This document shows positions 49,124-59,508 of a stretch of DNA of 64,000 nucleotides, one piece after another; the first letter of the stretch is position 1; the number at the start of each line of letters is the position of its first letter. The position numbers were made by a program, and so were the translations under genes. This stretch comes from Marinobacter salarius (GTDB taxonomy: Bacteria > Pseudomonadota > Gammaproteobacteria > Pseudomonadales > Oleiphilaceae): positions 1,922,001 to 1,986,000 of the forward strand of contig CP007152.1 in NCBI GenBank assembly GCA_000831005.1. Direction: 5' to 3'. The notes under the pieces were generated by a model that worked only from the letters and a program-made list of their open reading frames with translations, was not told the DNA's origin and made no database searches.

Positions 49124-50163
49124 AGAAACTGGCGTTGGCGGGCCTGATGGCTGCAACCCTGACCGGATGCAGCTCGCAGGAAGAGCCGCAGGTACTGAAC
49201 CTCTACAACTGGTCTGAGTACATGCCCCAGGAGGTATTGGACCGCTTTGAGGAGGAAACCGGTATCCAGGTGGTCTACACCACCTATGACAGCAATGAGG
49301 CTATGTATGCGCGGCTGAAACTTCTGGATGACAGCGGCCAGTACGATCTTGCGCTGCCCTCCACCTATTACGTCAACAAAATGCGTAAGGAAGGGCTGCT
49401 GGAAAAGATCAACCACGAGAAACTGGAAGGCTTCGAAAAGCTCGACCCCGAGCTGACGAACCTGGATATCGACCCTGAAAACCAATACAGCGTTCCCTAC
49501 CTCTGGGGCACCACAGGGCTGGCCTACGATGCCAATGATGTTGAGGGCGAAGAGGTAACGGCCTGGTCGGATCTGTGGGACGAGAAATACGAAGGCCGCG
49601 TGATGCTCACCAACGACATGCGCGAGGTGTTCCACATCGGGCTGAGAGTGCTCGGATACTCTGGCAACAGCACCGATCCCGAAGAGATCGAGGCGGCTTA
49701 TGACAAGCTGACCGAACTGATGCCTGCGGTGCGTACCTTCAACTCGGATGCACCGCGAATGCCCTATCTTGAAGGCGAGACCGACATCGGCATGATCTGG
49801 AATGGTGAAGCCGTGATGGGTGAGGAGGACATGCCGTCCCTTGAATACGTCTATCCGGAAGAGGGCATCATTGTCTGGCTCGACAGCTTTGTGATTCCCA
49901 AGAACGCCGAGAATGCAGACGCTGCCCATCAATTCATCAGTTTTGTCATGCGGCCGGAAATCTCCGCGCTGATCAGTGAAGACATCGGCTATGCCACGCC
50001 CAACCTTGCGGCCCGCGAATTGTTGAGCGATGAAGTGGCCAACGACCGCACCAGCTACCCGACACCGGAAGACCTGACCAACGCCGAGTTCCAGAAGGAC
50101 GTGGGTGACGATGCCATGCAGGTCTATACCAAATACTGGGAAATGCTGAAGTCCGGGCAGTAA
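49120..50163 (+). CDS. potD: Polyamine-binding lipoprotein PotD/PotF-like
   Basis: A 347-residue periplasmic binding protein with a lipobox (LMAATLTGCSSQ). The mature N terminus VLNLYNWSEYMPQEVLDRFE, the VVYTTYDSNEAMYARL segment and the GMIWNGEAVMGEEDMPSLEY region are diagnostic of spermidine/putrescine binding proteins; the Trp and acidic residues in these form the amine pocket in known structures. ATG 49120 overlaps the potC stop and is preceded by AAGGAGCAA. A strong hairpin follows the stop. Confidence 0.9.
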   Translation: MKKLALAGLMAATLTGCSSQEEPQVLNLYNWSEYMPQEVLDRFEEETGIQVVYTTYDSNEAMYARLKLLDDSGQYDLALPSTYYVNKMRKEGLLEKINHEKLEGFEKLDPELTNLDIDPENQYSVPYLWGTTGLAYDANDVEGEEVTAWSDLWDEKYEGRVMLTNDMREVFHIGLRVLGYSGNSTDPEEIEAAYDKLTELMPAVRTFNSDAPRMPYLEGETDIGMIWNGEAVMGEEDMPSLEYVYPEEGIIVWLDSFVIPKNAENADAAHQFISFVMRPEISALISEDIGYATPNLAARELLSDEVANDRTSYPTPEDLTNAEFQKDVGDDAMQVYTKYWEMLKSGQ

Positions 50164-50182
50164 ACCCGCAAACGGCTTGATC

Positions 50183-50209
50183 CGCCCCGGAAATCAGATC
50201 TCCGGGGCG
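50183..50209. terminator. Bidirectional terminator hairpin between potD and the HAD gene
   Basis: Perfect 9-bp arms CGCCCCGGA (50183-50191) and TCCGGGGCG (50201-50209) lie between the convergent stops of potD and the HAD hydrolase, overlapping the latter's stop at 50194-50196. T-runs are minimal. Confidence 0.6.
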
Positions 50210-51150
50210 ATAAAGTCAGGCGCGATACCAGACTGCGCGATGCAGCGCGGTATATCCATACCCTGCAGGGAGCCCTCGGCCGTCACCAGCAGGGTTTTCA
50301 TGCCGGCGTTCTGCCCGCCCAGGATGTCCGTATGAAGGGTGTCGCCCACCATGAGTATCTGCCCCGGCGGCACGTCCGCGAAGCGCTCAAGCACAGCCTG
50401 GAAAGCAGGTGCATAGGGCTTGCCGTAGAACTGCGGTTGGACACCGCTGGCCTCACGGGCCCGGTGGGCGAAGAATCCGGGTTCCAGCGTCAGGCAGTCG
50501 CCGCGGGGGGCCACCAGATCTGGATTGGCGATTTCCAGTGGCCTCGGCCGCTCTGTCAGTGTGGCCTCCAGTACTGCTTGCATCTCCTCGTTCCAATCCT
50601 CGCTGCTGAGCATGATCAGGCCGTCATAGCCGTCCAGCTTACGTTTCAGTTGCTCAGTGACGGGTGGCCGCACCGGTTGCCAGTTTAGCGGCAGTGTGTC
50701 TGGCTCGGAGTTTTCCGGGGCAATTACACCCCAGAGGCCCTCCCTCGCGCGATTGGCGAGGGACTGTTCCAGCAACCAACGGCTTGAGATCAACTGATCC
50801 GGCGTGATGTCGAACCCCATGCGCCGATATTTTTCCACCAGTCTGGCGTGGCTGGCGGTCGCCGCGTTGGAGAGAATCTGGACGTGCTTGCCCATGCGCT
50901 GCAACTCCCGAAACCGTTGAATGGCAGCGGGAAAGGCCCTGGGGCCAGCATTCAGCACGCCGAAGGCATCGAATACGTACACCTGGAACTGGTCCGTAAG
51001 CGACGACAGATCCTCCAGGGTGTCTGGCCGAGGCTGTTCTGCGGTCGGCAGGCCCTCAGGCAGCCAGCGACGGATCTGCTCATACTGGTGGAAAGCCCAG
51101 GTTGGGGTGGGTGTTATGTCATTAAACGAGGTGGGATGGGTATCGATCAT
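50194..51150 (-). CDS. HAD-superfamily hydrolase, subfamily IIA-like
   Basis: A 318-residue HAD phosphatase-like protein. Motif I reads VYVFDAFGVLNAG (residues of about 57-69), with the nucleophile Asp but Phe where most members have the second Asp, as in the DxWGVLHDG variants of subfamily IIA. Motif II is in QILSNAATASHARLVEKYRR, and motif IV is in ILMVGDTLHTDILGGQNAGM. The cap is C2-type. It lies 4 bp after the second phnE-like gene on the same strand, so it belongs to the transporter operon. Hydrolysis of the imported phosphorus compound or a phosphorylated metabolite is an inference. Confidence 0.83.
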   Translation of the reverse strand: MIDTHPTSFNDITPTPTWAFHQYEQIRRWLPEGLPTAEQPRPDTLEDLSSLTDQFQVYVFDAFGVLNAGPRAFPAAIQRFRELQRMGKHVQILSNAATASHARLVEKYRRMGFDITPDQLISSRWLLEQSLANRAREGLWGVIAPENSEPDTLPLNWQPVRPPVTEQLKRKLDGYDGLIMLSSEDWNEEMQAVLEATLTERPRPLEIANPDLVAPRGDCLTLEPGFFAHRAREASGVQPQFYGKPYAPAFQAVLERFADVPPGQILMVGDTLHTDILGGQNAGMKTLLVTAEGSLQGMDIPRCIAQSGIAPDFIAPEI

Positions 51151-51154
51151 TGGA

Positions 51155-51979
51155 CTAGAGTACCGCTTGGCGTACCCTCGCGGAAACCCATTCCGAGGCC
51201 ACCACCGTGACCAGTATCACAACGAAAATCATGGTGACCTGATTCCACGCCAGGGTGCTCAGGGATGCTTGTAGCTGCAGGCCGAGCCCGCCCGCGCCCA
51301 CCAGTCCAAGGATGGTGGATTCGCGAATGTTGATGTCCCAGCGGAAAACACTGATGCCCCAGAAGGCGGGCAGGATCTGCGGCACGATCGCATAGTCAAT
51401 GATCTGCGCCCCGGAGGCTCCGGTGGCGCGGACCGCCTCAACCTGTTTGACGTCGATTTCCTCAATGGCTTCGTACAGAAGCTTTGCGACGAAGCCGATG
51501 GAACGCAGTCCGATAGCGACAATGCCCGACAATAGACCGGGACCGATAATGGCTACCAGCAACAGCGCCCAGATCAGCGAGTTGATGGAGCGGGATGAGA
51601 CTATGATGAGCAGTGCCACCGGTCGCACGAACCGCCGGCTGGGCGTGGTGTTGCTGGCGGCCAGGAAGGCTACCGGGATGGCGATAATGACACCGATAAT
51701 AGTGCCCAGGGTTGCGATGTTGAGGGTGTCCCACAGCGGCGCCCAGAGCTGGTTCACGTAGCTCCAGGCGGGTGGAAACATCCGTTCACCAATATCGGCG
51801 GCCTGGTCCGGAGCGTCCGATACAAAAGCCCAAATGGTATTCCGGTTCATCAACTCCCAGCAGAATACCGTCAGGGCCACCAGCCAAAACCATCCAACCC
51901 ATCGCGCCAGTTGCTGTCTACCGGAACGGAACTGCCAGTCTGCGCGGTGTCGTGCGCTCACGTCTGTCACTGGACCCAC
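51155..51979 (-). CDS. phnE: Phosphonate-type ABC transporter permease (second PhnE-like)
   Basis: A 274-residue permease with six helices. TLNIATLGTIIGVIIAIPVA, SRSINSLIWALLLVAIIGPG, the EAA-like loop EEIDVKQVEAVRATGASGAQ and NIRESTILGLVGAGGLGLQL are typical of PhnE. It overlaps the upstream PhnE-like gene by 13 bp. The PhnE pair is arranged as a heterodimeric permease. Confidence 0.88.
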   Translation of the reverse strand: MGPVTDVSARHRADWQFRSGRQQLARWVGWFWLVALTVFCWELMNRNTIWAFVSDAPDQAADIGERMFPPAWSYVNQLWAPLWDTLNIATLGTIIGVIIAIPVAFLAASNTTPSRRFVRPVALLIIVSSRSINSLIWALLLVAIIGPGLLSGIVAIGLRSIGFVAKLLYEAIEEIDVKQVEAVRATGASGAQIIDYAIVPQILPAFWGISVFRWDINIRESTILGLVGAGGLGLQLQASLSTLAWNQVTMIFVVILVTVVASEWVSARVRQAVL

Positions 51980-52769
51980 CTGCGGATATGTGAAGAGGAA
52001 TACTCAACCGCCAGTACAATGGCGATGATGATAATCAGGATGGCGCCAGCGGAGTCGTATTCGTAACGATCAATGGCGGTGTTGAGAGTGGCGCCTATGC
52101 CTCCGGCCCCGACAATGCCGATCACCGCTGATTCTCGGAAGTTGATATCCAGACGGTACAGGGACAAACCCACAAGGCGGGGCATCACCTGGGGCTGCAC
52201 CGCGTAGTTAACCACTTGCCACCAGCCTGCGCCGGTAGCGCGGATTGCCTCAATCTGGTTGCGGTCGCAGGCCTCGATGTCTTCGGCCAACAGTTTCGAT
52301 AGAAAGCCGATGGTGCAAACGCCAGGGTAAGGAAGCCGGCAAAGGGGCCAAACCCGAACATTGCCACCAGCAGGATGGCGATGATCACCTCCTGGAAGGA
52401 GCGGGATAGGGTGATAATCGCCCGACAGGCAAGGTAAACGGGTGCGGGCGCCAGATTGCGGGCAGCGCCTATGCCAATGGGCACCGAGATCAGGATCCCT
52501 GCGACTGTAGCAGTAACCGTCATGGTCAGGCTTTCGATCAGCCCCGCCCGGATATCGGTCCAACGAGACGTGAAATCGGGTACAAGGAAGCCTTCCACAA
52601 AACGCCAGCCGCGCTCAAGGCCATCGTACACCCGCATCCAGTTGACCTCGACGCTTTGCAGGGCCAGAGCCAGATAGACGATCGCGCCGAGGTAGAACAC
52701 CCGTCGCCAGAGCGGGTTTTTCAGCAGAACGGGCGGGCGTCTCCAGGTGGAGGGCGTGGCGTTGGACAA
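51967..52769 (-). CDS. phnE: Phosphonate-type ABC transporter permease (first PhnE-like); one apparent frame break
   Basis: A PhnE-family permease of about 267 residues. ESLTMTVTATVAGILISVPI, ACRAIITLSRSFQEVIIAIL and DINFRESAVIGIVGAGGIGA are family segments. The EAA-like loop is EDIEACDRNQIEAIRATGAG. The frame breaks near 52312, where one base appears lost; repair joins TLAFA to TIGFLSKLL. The start lies 2 bp after the phnC stop. Confidence 0.87.
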
Positions 52770-52771
52770 GA

Positions 52772-53589
52772 CTAGACCCCCTCCGCCAGATCAACGGCTG
52801 GGGATGCCCTGTCGTCGTCTTCATCAGTTTGGTCCTTGCGTACCTGGGCCCAGTCTTCCTCGCCATAGATGCGTGTTAGCACGTCGTCCGTCAGCTCTTC
52901 CGGTTTGCCGTCAAACACCACCTCGCCTGCGCGCAGGCCGATGATACGGTCGGAGAACTGCTGGGCCAGCATGACATCGTGGATATTGATGATCGCGGGC
53001 AGGTTGCGTTCCCGGCAAACCGTCTGGATCAAGCGCATGATCTGACGGGAGGTTTTGGGGTCCAGGGAGGCGGTGGTTCATCCACCAGAAGCAGCTCCGG
53101 GTTCTGCTCCAGCGCCCGTGCGATTCCCACACGCTGTCGCTGGCCGCCCGACAGGGCATCCGCGCGCTTATTGTAGTGCTCTGCCAGGCCGACTTTTTCC
53201 AGCAACGAAAAGGCCAGGGCAATGTCCTCGCGATTGAAACGGCGCAAAAACGACCGCCATCCGGCCACGTAGCCCAGTCTCCCCGACAGGACGTTCTCCA
53301 TCACGGTCAGTCGTTCCACCAGGGCGTATTCCTGGAAAATCATACCGATACGCCTTCTGGCTTTGCGCAACGCCCGGCCGCGGAGGGTTGTCAGTTCGGT
53401 ATCGCCCAGGACGACTGAGCCCCGGGACGGTTCAACCAGTCGGTTGATGCAGCGGATCAGTGTGGATTTTCCCGCACCGGACGGGCCAATCAGGCCAACG
53501 ACCTGCCCTGCCGGCACGGTAAAGCCGATGTCGGTCAAGGCCTGGTCGCCGGTGCGGTAGGTTTTCGAAAGGTGTTTGAGTTCGAGCAC
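52772..53589 (-). CDS. phnC: Phosphonate-type ABC transporter ATPase; one apparent frame break
   Basis: A PhnC-type ATPase of about 272 residues. Walker A is [17 protein letters not shown] near residue 35, Q-loop [13 protein letters not shown], signature [15 protein letters not shown], Walker B LLLVDEP and the H-loop [13 protein letters not shown]. The frame breaks near 53080, where one base appears lost inside Walker B/D-loop; repair gives [17 protein letters not shown]. It lies 20 bp after phnD. Confidence 0.89.
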
Positions 53590-53609
53590 AGTAACCTGCC
53601 GTGGCCGGA

Positions 53610-54559
53610 TTAACGGCAGTTGTATTCAACGCCGTTGGCATCGTCGATCTTGCGGATCACTTCCCAGTGTTCCTTGAAGGTGATGGGAATGAACTGTGCC
53701 TCGCCGGATTTGGAGAACTCTTCTTCCAGTTCGGAGCCTTTCCAGTCGAAGGTAAAGAAGGCTTCCTGGATCTGTTCCTGGAGCTCCGGTTTCAGGTTAT
53801 GGGCAATGCCGTAGCCGGTGGTCGGGAAGGTTTGTGATTTGTAGACGCTGACGATCTGTTCGTCACTCACGACATCCCGTTGCAACATTCGGTTGAGTAC
53901 CGAATTGGCAATCGCCGCGGCTGGTAGTCTTTATTGGCGACGCCAAGAATGGAGTTATCGTGTTTGCCTGAGAACACTGGCTCAAAGTCCTGGTCAGGAA
54001 CCATGTTGTAGTCGGCCTTGAGAATGGCTGACGGCGCTTTGAAGCCGGAGTTGGAGGTCTGGGAGGTGAACGCCAGCTCTCCCCCGCGAATGTCTTCCAC
54101 CTTTTCAACACCAGAGCCCGGGTAGGTGATGATTTCCATCTCGTATCCGAAGGAGCCATCGGCGGCAGCCATCATGGTGAATGGACGGAATCCAGCGCAG
54201 GCAACGGCCAGGGGGTTGGAACCGGTGTTGAAGCCGGCAATGTGAAGGCGACCCGCACGCATCGCTTCAATCTGGGCGGCGTTGGACTGAACCGGGAAGA
54301 ACTGCACCTGCTTGCCGGTGATGTCCGACAGGTGGTCCAGGAAACCGGACCACACCTCACGATAGACCGCTGGATCTTCAACCGGTGTATAGGCAAATAC
54401 GAGGGTGGACGGGTCGGTCTGCTTTTCGGTCTGTTCCGGGATGTCGGCAACAAGGTCGCCATCACGATCCTGGTATCGTGAATCCAGCTTGAAGGCGCTG
54501 TGGGCAGCGACGGGCAGGAGTATTGAAGCAATGGTGATAGCAGCAATGGTACGGTTCAT
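53610..54559 (-). CDS. phnD: Phosphonate/phosphate-type ABC binding protein PhnD; one apparent frame break
   Basis: A periplasmic protein of about 316 residues with a signal peptide ([18 protein letters not shown]). [60 protein letters not shown] and [20 protein letters not shown] match the PhnD/PtxB fold; the Ser/Thr-rich loop binds the oxyanion. The ligand could be phosphonate, phosphite or a phosphate ester; the sequence does not decide. The frame breaks near 53922, explained by one lost base (repair gives [13 protein letters not shown]). ATG 54559 follows AAGGAACTGCCTC. Confidence 0.87.
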
Positions 54560-54724
54560 GAGGCAGTTCCTTGTGTCCTGTTGATGACGTGAATATGACA
54601 CTACGGAAACTGTGTGATGGTTTTGTGACAGGTAGAACGGGCAAAAACGCGAAAGCGTTGCTATGGCTTCAGTTAGCACTTGTTTTTATGGCGCGCCTGA
54701 GCGAGTTTAACTCCATAGATGTTG

Positions 54725-54730
54725 TATAAT
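54725..54730 (+). promoter_or_regulatory. Candidate -10 element upstream of the diguanylate cyclase gene
   Basis: A perfect TATAAT lies 40 bp before ATG 54770. No good -35 is seen at 16-18 bp, so the promoter may be weak or activator-dependent. The rest of the 54560-54769 region between the divergent phnD and cyclase genes holds no recognised element. Confidence 0.35.
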
Positions 54731-54769
54731 TGCACTACTGTACTATTTGGCGACAGGCAAACCCACTGT

Positions 54770-57042
54770 ATGCAGATGTTGTACTCCCTAAACGCCGTAA
54801 GGCTGATGCTCCTGATCGCTTTGAGCTTTTTGGTGCCTTCGGCGGCGTATGCGGCAGTGGACCTGGACGAGGGATGGGAATATCGGTGGGGCGATTCTCC
54901 ATTGACCGAGGAGGGGGTGCCGGAGTGGACTCTGGGCCAGGCCCCCTGGCAATGGAACGCTATCAGCTTTCCATCCAACCCGCCTGGTCGCAACGGACAA
55001 GAACATGTGTGGTATCGCATCACCCTTCCGGAGGGCGAGTGGCAGGAGCCGGTTCTGTATATCTACAGTGTCGATCTGATTGTCCAGGTCTGGCTCGACG
55101 GCGAGAACATCTACCAGTACGGCAGGTTTGATGATCAGGGCCGGGGGCGTTTTGAAGGTTGGCCCTGGCACGCGATTCCGCTGCCTGAAGAGTTTGCGGG
55201 TACGCCGATCTACTTTCGCATTTTCTCTGATTACACCGACATTGGTCTGTGGGGTGAAGTCTCCATTATGGAGCAGCCGGCCCTGACCCTGTTTATCGTG
55301 AAAAACTCCCTCGAAGCCCTGGTCATTTCCGGCTTTTCAGCCTGATTGCCCTGCTAGCGATGATCTTTGCCCTGTTGCAAACGGAAAAGAAGAGTTTCGG
55401 CAGCATTGCCCTGTTCTCTTTGTCGTCCGCTGTTCTGCTTCTGTCCGACAGCCAGGCCAGTCAGTTGATCTGGAACCTGCCGATGATGTGGGACTATCTG
55501 GCCGCTGGTTCCTACTACATGCTGCCGGTGGCCATGGCATTGTTGCTGGAGCAGTGGTTCAGTGATCGCCGGCCCTGGTTGATTAATCTGGTCTGGAAGA
55601 TTCACCTTGTCTACGCGGTAGTGGCGATAGGGCTGGCATTAATGGGTGTGGTTGACCTGTCATCAACGTACCCGCCGTTTGATGCGCTGCTGTTAGCGTC
55701 CCTTGCAACCGTCACGGTCGTTGTCGTAAAGCGGTTCAGACAACTGAAGATTGAACAGCAGATCATCCTCGCCGCTTATGGCGTGTTCTGCAGCCTGTTG
55801 GTGGTGGATATGGCCGTTGCCCACGGCGTCCTGCCCTGGGGGCGGGTACCGGTCAGTTGGGGAACGCTGGTCTTCTCGCTGGCCGTAGTGATGATTTCCC
55901 TCTGGCATTATGCACGAACCCAACAGGCGCTCCATCGGTTGAACCTGTCGCTGGAGCAGCAGGTAACAGAGCGAACCCAGAAGGCGGAATCGTTGGCTCG
56001 CCGTGAGCAGGCCAGGGTGAGGCTGCTCACGTTCGAGAATGAAAAAACCCGTGTTCTGAACGACATCAACGGGGAACTGCAGGATTGCATCAGCCTCAAC
56101 CAGACGTTCCATATCCTGGCGCGACGACTTCCTGACCTGTGCAGTCCTCTGCGGGGAAGGCTATATCAGCGTGTGGAAAACGGCAGCGCCTATGAACTGT
56201 TGACTCGCTGGGGGTATGCAGGGGAACCGGAATCACCATTACGCATCGAAACTCCTGAGGGCCCGCCGCCCCATAGCCAGATACCGGCCCGCCATGTTCA
56301 GGACCTGGATCAGTCCTGGTCCGGGTGGCAGAAGGACGAGGATGAGTCATTGTGTTTGTGGATCAATCTGCAGTCGGCAACCGAGGGGGCGGTGACAATG
56401 GCGCTGTTGTTTGTGGAAGTGCCGGACGAGTTTGCGGCTGACGGCACGGATTACGGCGTGGCCCGCTTGTTCCAGACGTTAAGTCAGGGGGTGCAGAAAA
56501 TCGGTATCGCGCTCTCAAGCATCAGCTTGCGGGAGGAACTGCAGAAATACTCGTATGAGGATGCGCTCACCGGCCTGAAGAATCGCCGTTATTTTGATCA
56601 GCTTCTGGAGCACGAGTCGGCGGTGGCCTTGCGTGGTGACCAGCCGCTGTCACTGCTGATGGTGGATATCGATCATTTCAAACGCTTTAACGACACTCAT
56701 GGCCACGAAGCCGGCGATTCCGCTCTGAAAGCCGTGGCCGGTGTGTTGGCGCGGCATTTCCGCGACAGCGATGTGGTCTGTCGTTTTGGAGGCGAGGAGT
56801 TTGTCATCATCATGGCTGGCTCCACCGCAAAAGCCGCTTACGATAAGGCGCGAGAACTGGCCCATGCCGTCCGTGCCATGCCGGTGGAACATGGTGGCTT
56901 TGAGTTGGGCCACGTAACCATATCGGTGGGGGTGTCCAGCTGGCCCGAGTGCAGCGACTCCCCAGACAGCTTGCTGGGACTTGCCGACCGGGCCCTGTAC
57001 CGCGCCAAGGAGGCGGGCAGGGACCGGGTAGAGATTTCCTGA
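54770..57042 (+). CDS. Membrane diguanylate cyclase with 7TMR-DISM sensor; one apparent frame break
   Basis: About 757 residues after repair. A signal peptide (LMLLIALSFLVPSAAYA) is followed by a periplasmic 7TMR-DISMED2-like beta-sandwich (WYRITLPEGEWQEPVLYIYS, YFRIFSDYTDIGLWGEVSI), about seven membrane helices (residues 180-385), a short coiled coil (LNLSLEQQVTERTQKAESLA), a GAF-like segment and a C-terminal GGDEF domain. The active site is GGEEF in RFGGEEFVIIM, and an I-site RDSD lies five residues before it, so active, product-inhibited c-di-GMP synthesis is predicted. The frame breaks near 55338 (one T lost; repair gives GFFSLIALLAM). Confidence 0.9.
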
Positions 57043-57057
57043 TAGATCAGAAGGGCT

Positions 57058-57498
57058 TTACACGACCAGCACTGGACATTTCGCCTTGGAAGCGACGCGG
57101 TGGGACACGCTGCCAAGCAGCATGCCCTCTTTATCGCTGTGAGTGCCCCGGGTACCGACCACAATCAGGTCTACTTCCTTGTCCTTGGCAAACTTGACGA
57201 TCACGCTGGAAGGACGGCCGGCTTTAACAAAGCCCCGAACCTTTACCGCCCCCTTTTCCTTGGCCTTTTCCTTGGCATGGTTGACGATCTCCTTGGCGTA
57301 TTCCGATAGCACCTTGTCAGGGATATCCATGCTATCCGGCCGGCCAATCGACAGAGATGCCTCAAACAGGCTGTGATGCTTGTAAACACAGATCAGATAG
57401 ATCTCGGTGTCCATGAGTTTTTGTAGCTCAATGGCCTTGTCCATGGCCTTGAAGGATGACTTGGAACCGTCAACGGCCACCAGAATTTTCTTGAACAT
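57058..57498 (-). CDS. teaD: Universal stress protein, TeaD-like
   Basis: A 146-residue UspA-fold protein (KKILVAVDGSKSSFKAMDKA) with the ATP-binding signature GTRGTHSDKEGMLLGSVSHR. In Halomonas elongata the TeaD universal stress protein is encoded after teaABC and negatively regulates ectoine uptake. The same order here supports the name. It lies 33 bp after the teaC stop, with GGAGAG as ribosome-binding site. Confidence 0.85.
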   Translation of the reverse strand: MFKKILVAVDGSKSSFKAMDKAIELQKLMDTEIYLICVYKHHSLFEASLSIGRPDSMDIPDKVLSEYAKEIVNHAKEKAKEKGAVKVRGFVKAGRPSSVIVKFAKDKEVDLIVVGTRGTHSDKEGMLLGSVSHRVASKAKCPVLVV

Positions 57499-57531
57499 TT
57501 CACTCTCCCTGAAGTCCGGTCTCTATATCCC

Positions 57532-58813
57532 TCAGCGGAACGCAACGTCACGAAGGAACAGCGCAATTTGCGGGAAGGCGATGATCAGCCCGGCCGCTGC
57601 CACCAGCATAAAGACGAACGGTGGCGTACCACGGATTACTTCCCAGTATGGCGCTTGAATATGGCGATGGCGGTGAATATGTCACAACCAAAGGGTGGCG
57701 TTGCAGAGCCTATGGCGACCTGCAGTGTAATCAGAACCCCGACGAGCACTGGGTCCAGACCGGTGGCTTCGATCGCCGGTGCAAAGATCGGCGTCAGCAC
57801 CAGTATCACCACGATCGGGTCAACAAACATGCAGGCAACAAAGAAGGCGATACAGATCGCAATCAGGACACCTACCGGGCCGGCTTCATTGACGCCAACT
57901 GCTTCCAGTATTGTTTGTGGAATCTGTGCAAACGAGATAATCCAGGAAAAGCCGTTGCCCACGGCAACCAGTATGAAAACCACAGCGGTAATCAGGCCGG
58001 TGGACTTGGCAATCCGATAGATATCCGGCAATTTCAGCGAGCGGAACACCACGAATTCGAGTAAGAAGGCGTACAGCACGCACACAGCGGCGGCCTCCGT
58101 AGGCTGAAAATACCGCCGTAGATACCACCAACAATGATGACCGGGAAGAAAAGAGGCCATAGTGCTTCGCGGACGGCGACCCCCCGTTCTCTCCAGCCGG
58201 CCCTTTCCTCGGTGGGGACCTTGTTAATGTAGGCATAGATCAGGCAGTAGATTGAAAACATCATCAGAATCATGACGCCCGGGCCGATGCCTGCAATGAA
58301 CAGTTCGGCAATGGAGGTTCCGGAAATAACCCCGTAGATAATGAAGCCGATACTGGGGGGGATCAAAAAGGCAATGTCACTGGAGTTGATGATCAGCGCC
58401 AGTGAGAACGAGTCGGAATAGCCCGCTTTAAGCAATTTGGGGCGCAAGGGAGAACCAACAGCCACAACTGTCGCCTGGGTGGAGCCGGATACCGCGCCAA
58501 AGAGGGTACACGAGGTGGCTGTACTGATCGCCAGTCCGCCTTTGATGTGCCCGATAAAGGCCATCACCATATGGATAAGGCGGTCGGCGGACTGCCCGCG
58601 AGTCATGATATCAGCCGCCAGAATGAACATGGGCACAGCAATCAAAGAGGCTGGACGGATACCTCCCATCATTTGCTGGACGAACGTGCCCATCTGGCCG
58701 AAGCCATCAAACATCATTACAAAACCGACCACCGCACCGGTAATCAGCGGAACCATCATCGGGAAGCCCAGGAGCAGCAGCCCGATCATGATTACCATCA
58801 TTATAGTCGCCAT
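57532..58813 (-). CDS. teaC: Ectoine TRAP transporter large permease (DctM family); two apparent frame breaks
   Basis: A permease of about 427 residues after repair with about 12 helices. IRPASLIAVPMFILAADIMT, SCTLFGAVSGSTQATVVAVG and SDIAFLIPPSIGFIIYGVIS are DctM-family segments. Breaks near 58102 and 57648 each fit one lost C; repairs give GIFSPTEAAAVCVL and IFKRPYWEVIRGTPPF. The repaired length equals Halomonas TeaC (about 426). It forms the Na+-coupled translocation path together with TeaB. Confidence 0.9.
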
Positions 58814-58846
58814 GAGTTTCTATCCTTTGTTAAAGCAGCTGCAGGT

Positions 58847-59440
58847 TCAGACTTCCGACTCACTATCAGAGTAGCCGTCGATCACACCAGTGGAGAGATA
58901 AACATCCTTGCTGGTGAGATTCTTGATCGCTGTGAGGAAATACTGAATGCCGGTAATCGCAAAGCCCACTGGCGCCCAAACGTAAATCCACCAGATCTCA
59001 AAGCCCAACGCAGGGAGAATTCGCCCACGGCTGTAAAGGGTCTCGACGTATCCATAGGAGTGGTAGCAGAGGAAGAACATTACCAAAGAGGTAAACAGGG
59101 CGATGAAAATCATCAGTACTTTGCGCCCTTTTGGCGGGATCGCATCATAAACCGCAGACATGCGGATATGGCGGCCATGGCGGGCCGCGTAGCCGATGCC
59201 GGCAAACGTAATCAGGATAATAAGAATCCGGTTAATCTCGCCGGAGAAAAACAGGCCTTCTCCAAAGACAAAGCGTGCAATAACGTTGATGCATGTGTTG
59301 ACGGCCATAAGGATGACGCCAACCGCGAGCATCACGGCCTCAGTTTTAGCAATAACTTCATCAATGGTTCCCAGAAACCCGGGCAGGCCGGACTCGTAGG
59401 TGCCGGTATCGTCTTCTAGATCCGGGGAGTTCTCGGACAT
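58847..59440 (-). CDS. teaB: Ectoine TRAP transporter small permease (DctQ family)
   Basis: A 197-residue protein with four membrane helices (for example EAVMLAVGVILMAVNTCINV, VLMIFIALFTSLVMFFLCYH) and the DctQ-family segment FSGEINRILIILITFAGIGY. TeaB pairs with TeaC in the TRAP membrane complex. A strong hairpin separates it from teaA. Confidence 0.9.
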   Translation of the reverse strand: MSENSPDLEDDTGTYESGLPGFLGTIDEVIAKTEAVMLAVGVILMAVNTCINVIARFVFGEGLFFSGEINRILIILITFAGIGYAARHGRHIRMSAVYDAIPPKGRKVLMIFIALFTSLVMFFLCYHSYGYVETLYSRGRILPALGFEIWWIYVWAPVGFAITGIQYFLTAIKNLTSKDVYLSTGVIDGYSDSESEV

Positions 59441-59508
59441 GGGGGGTTGCTCCAGAACATATCGCTCCCAGCCGGCAGGAGGTCCCCGGCGGGGCGGGGT
59501 TAAAACAG

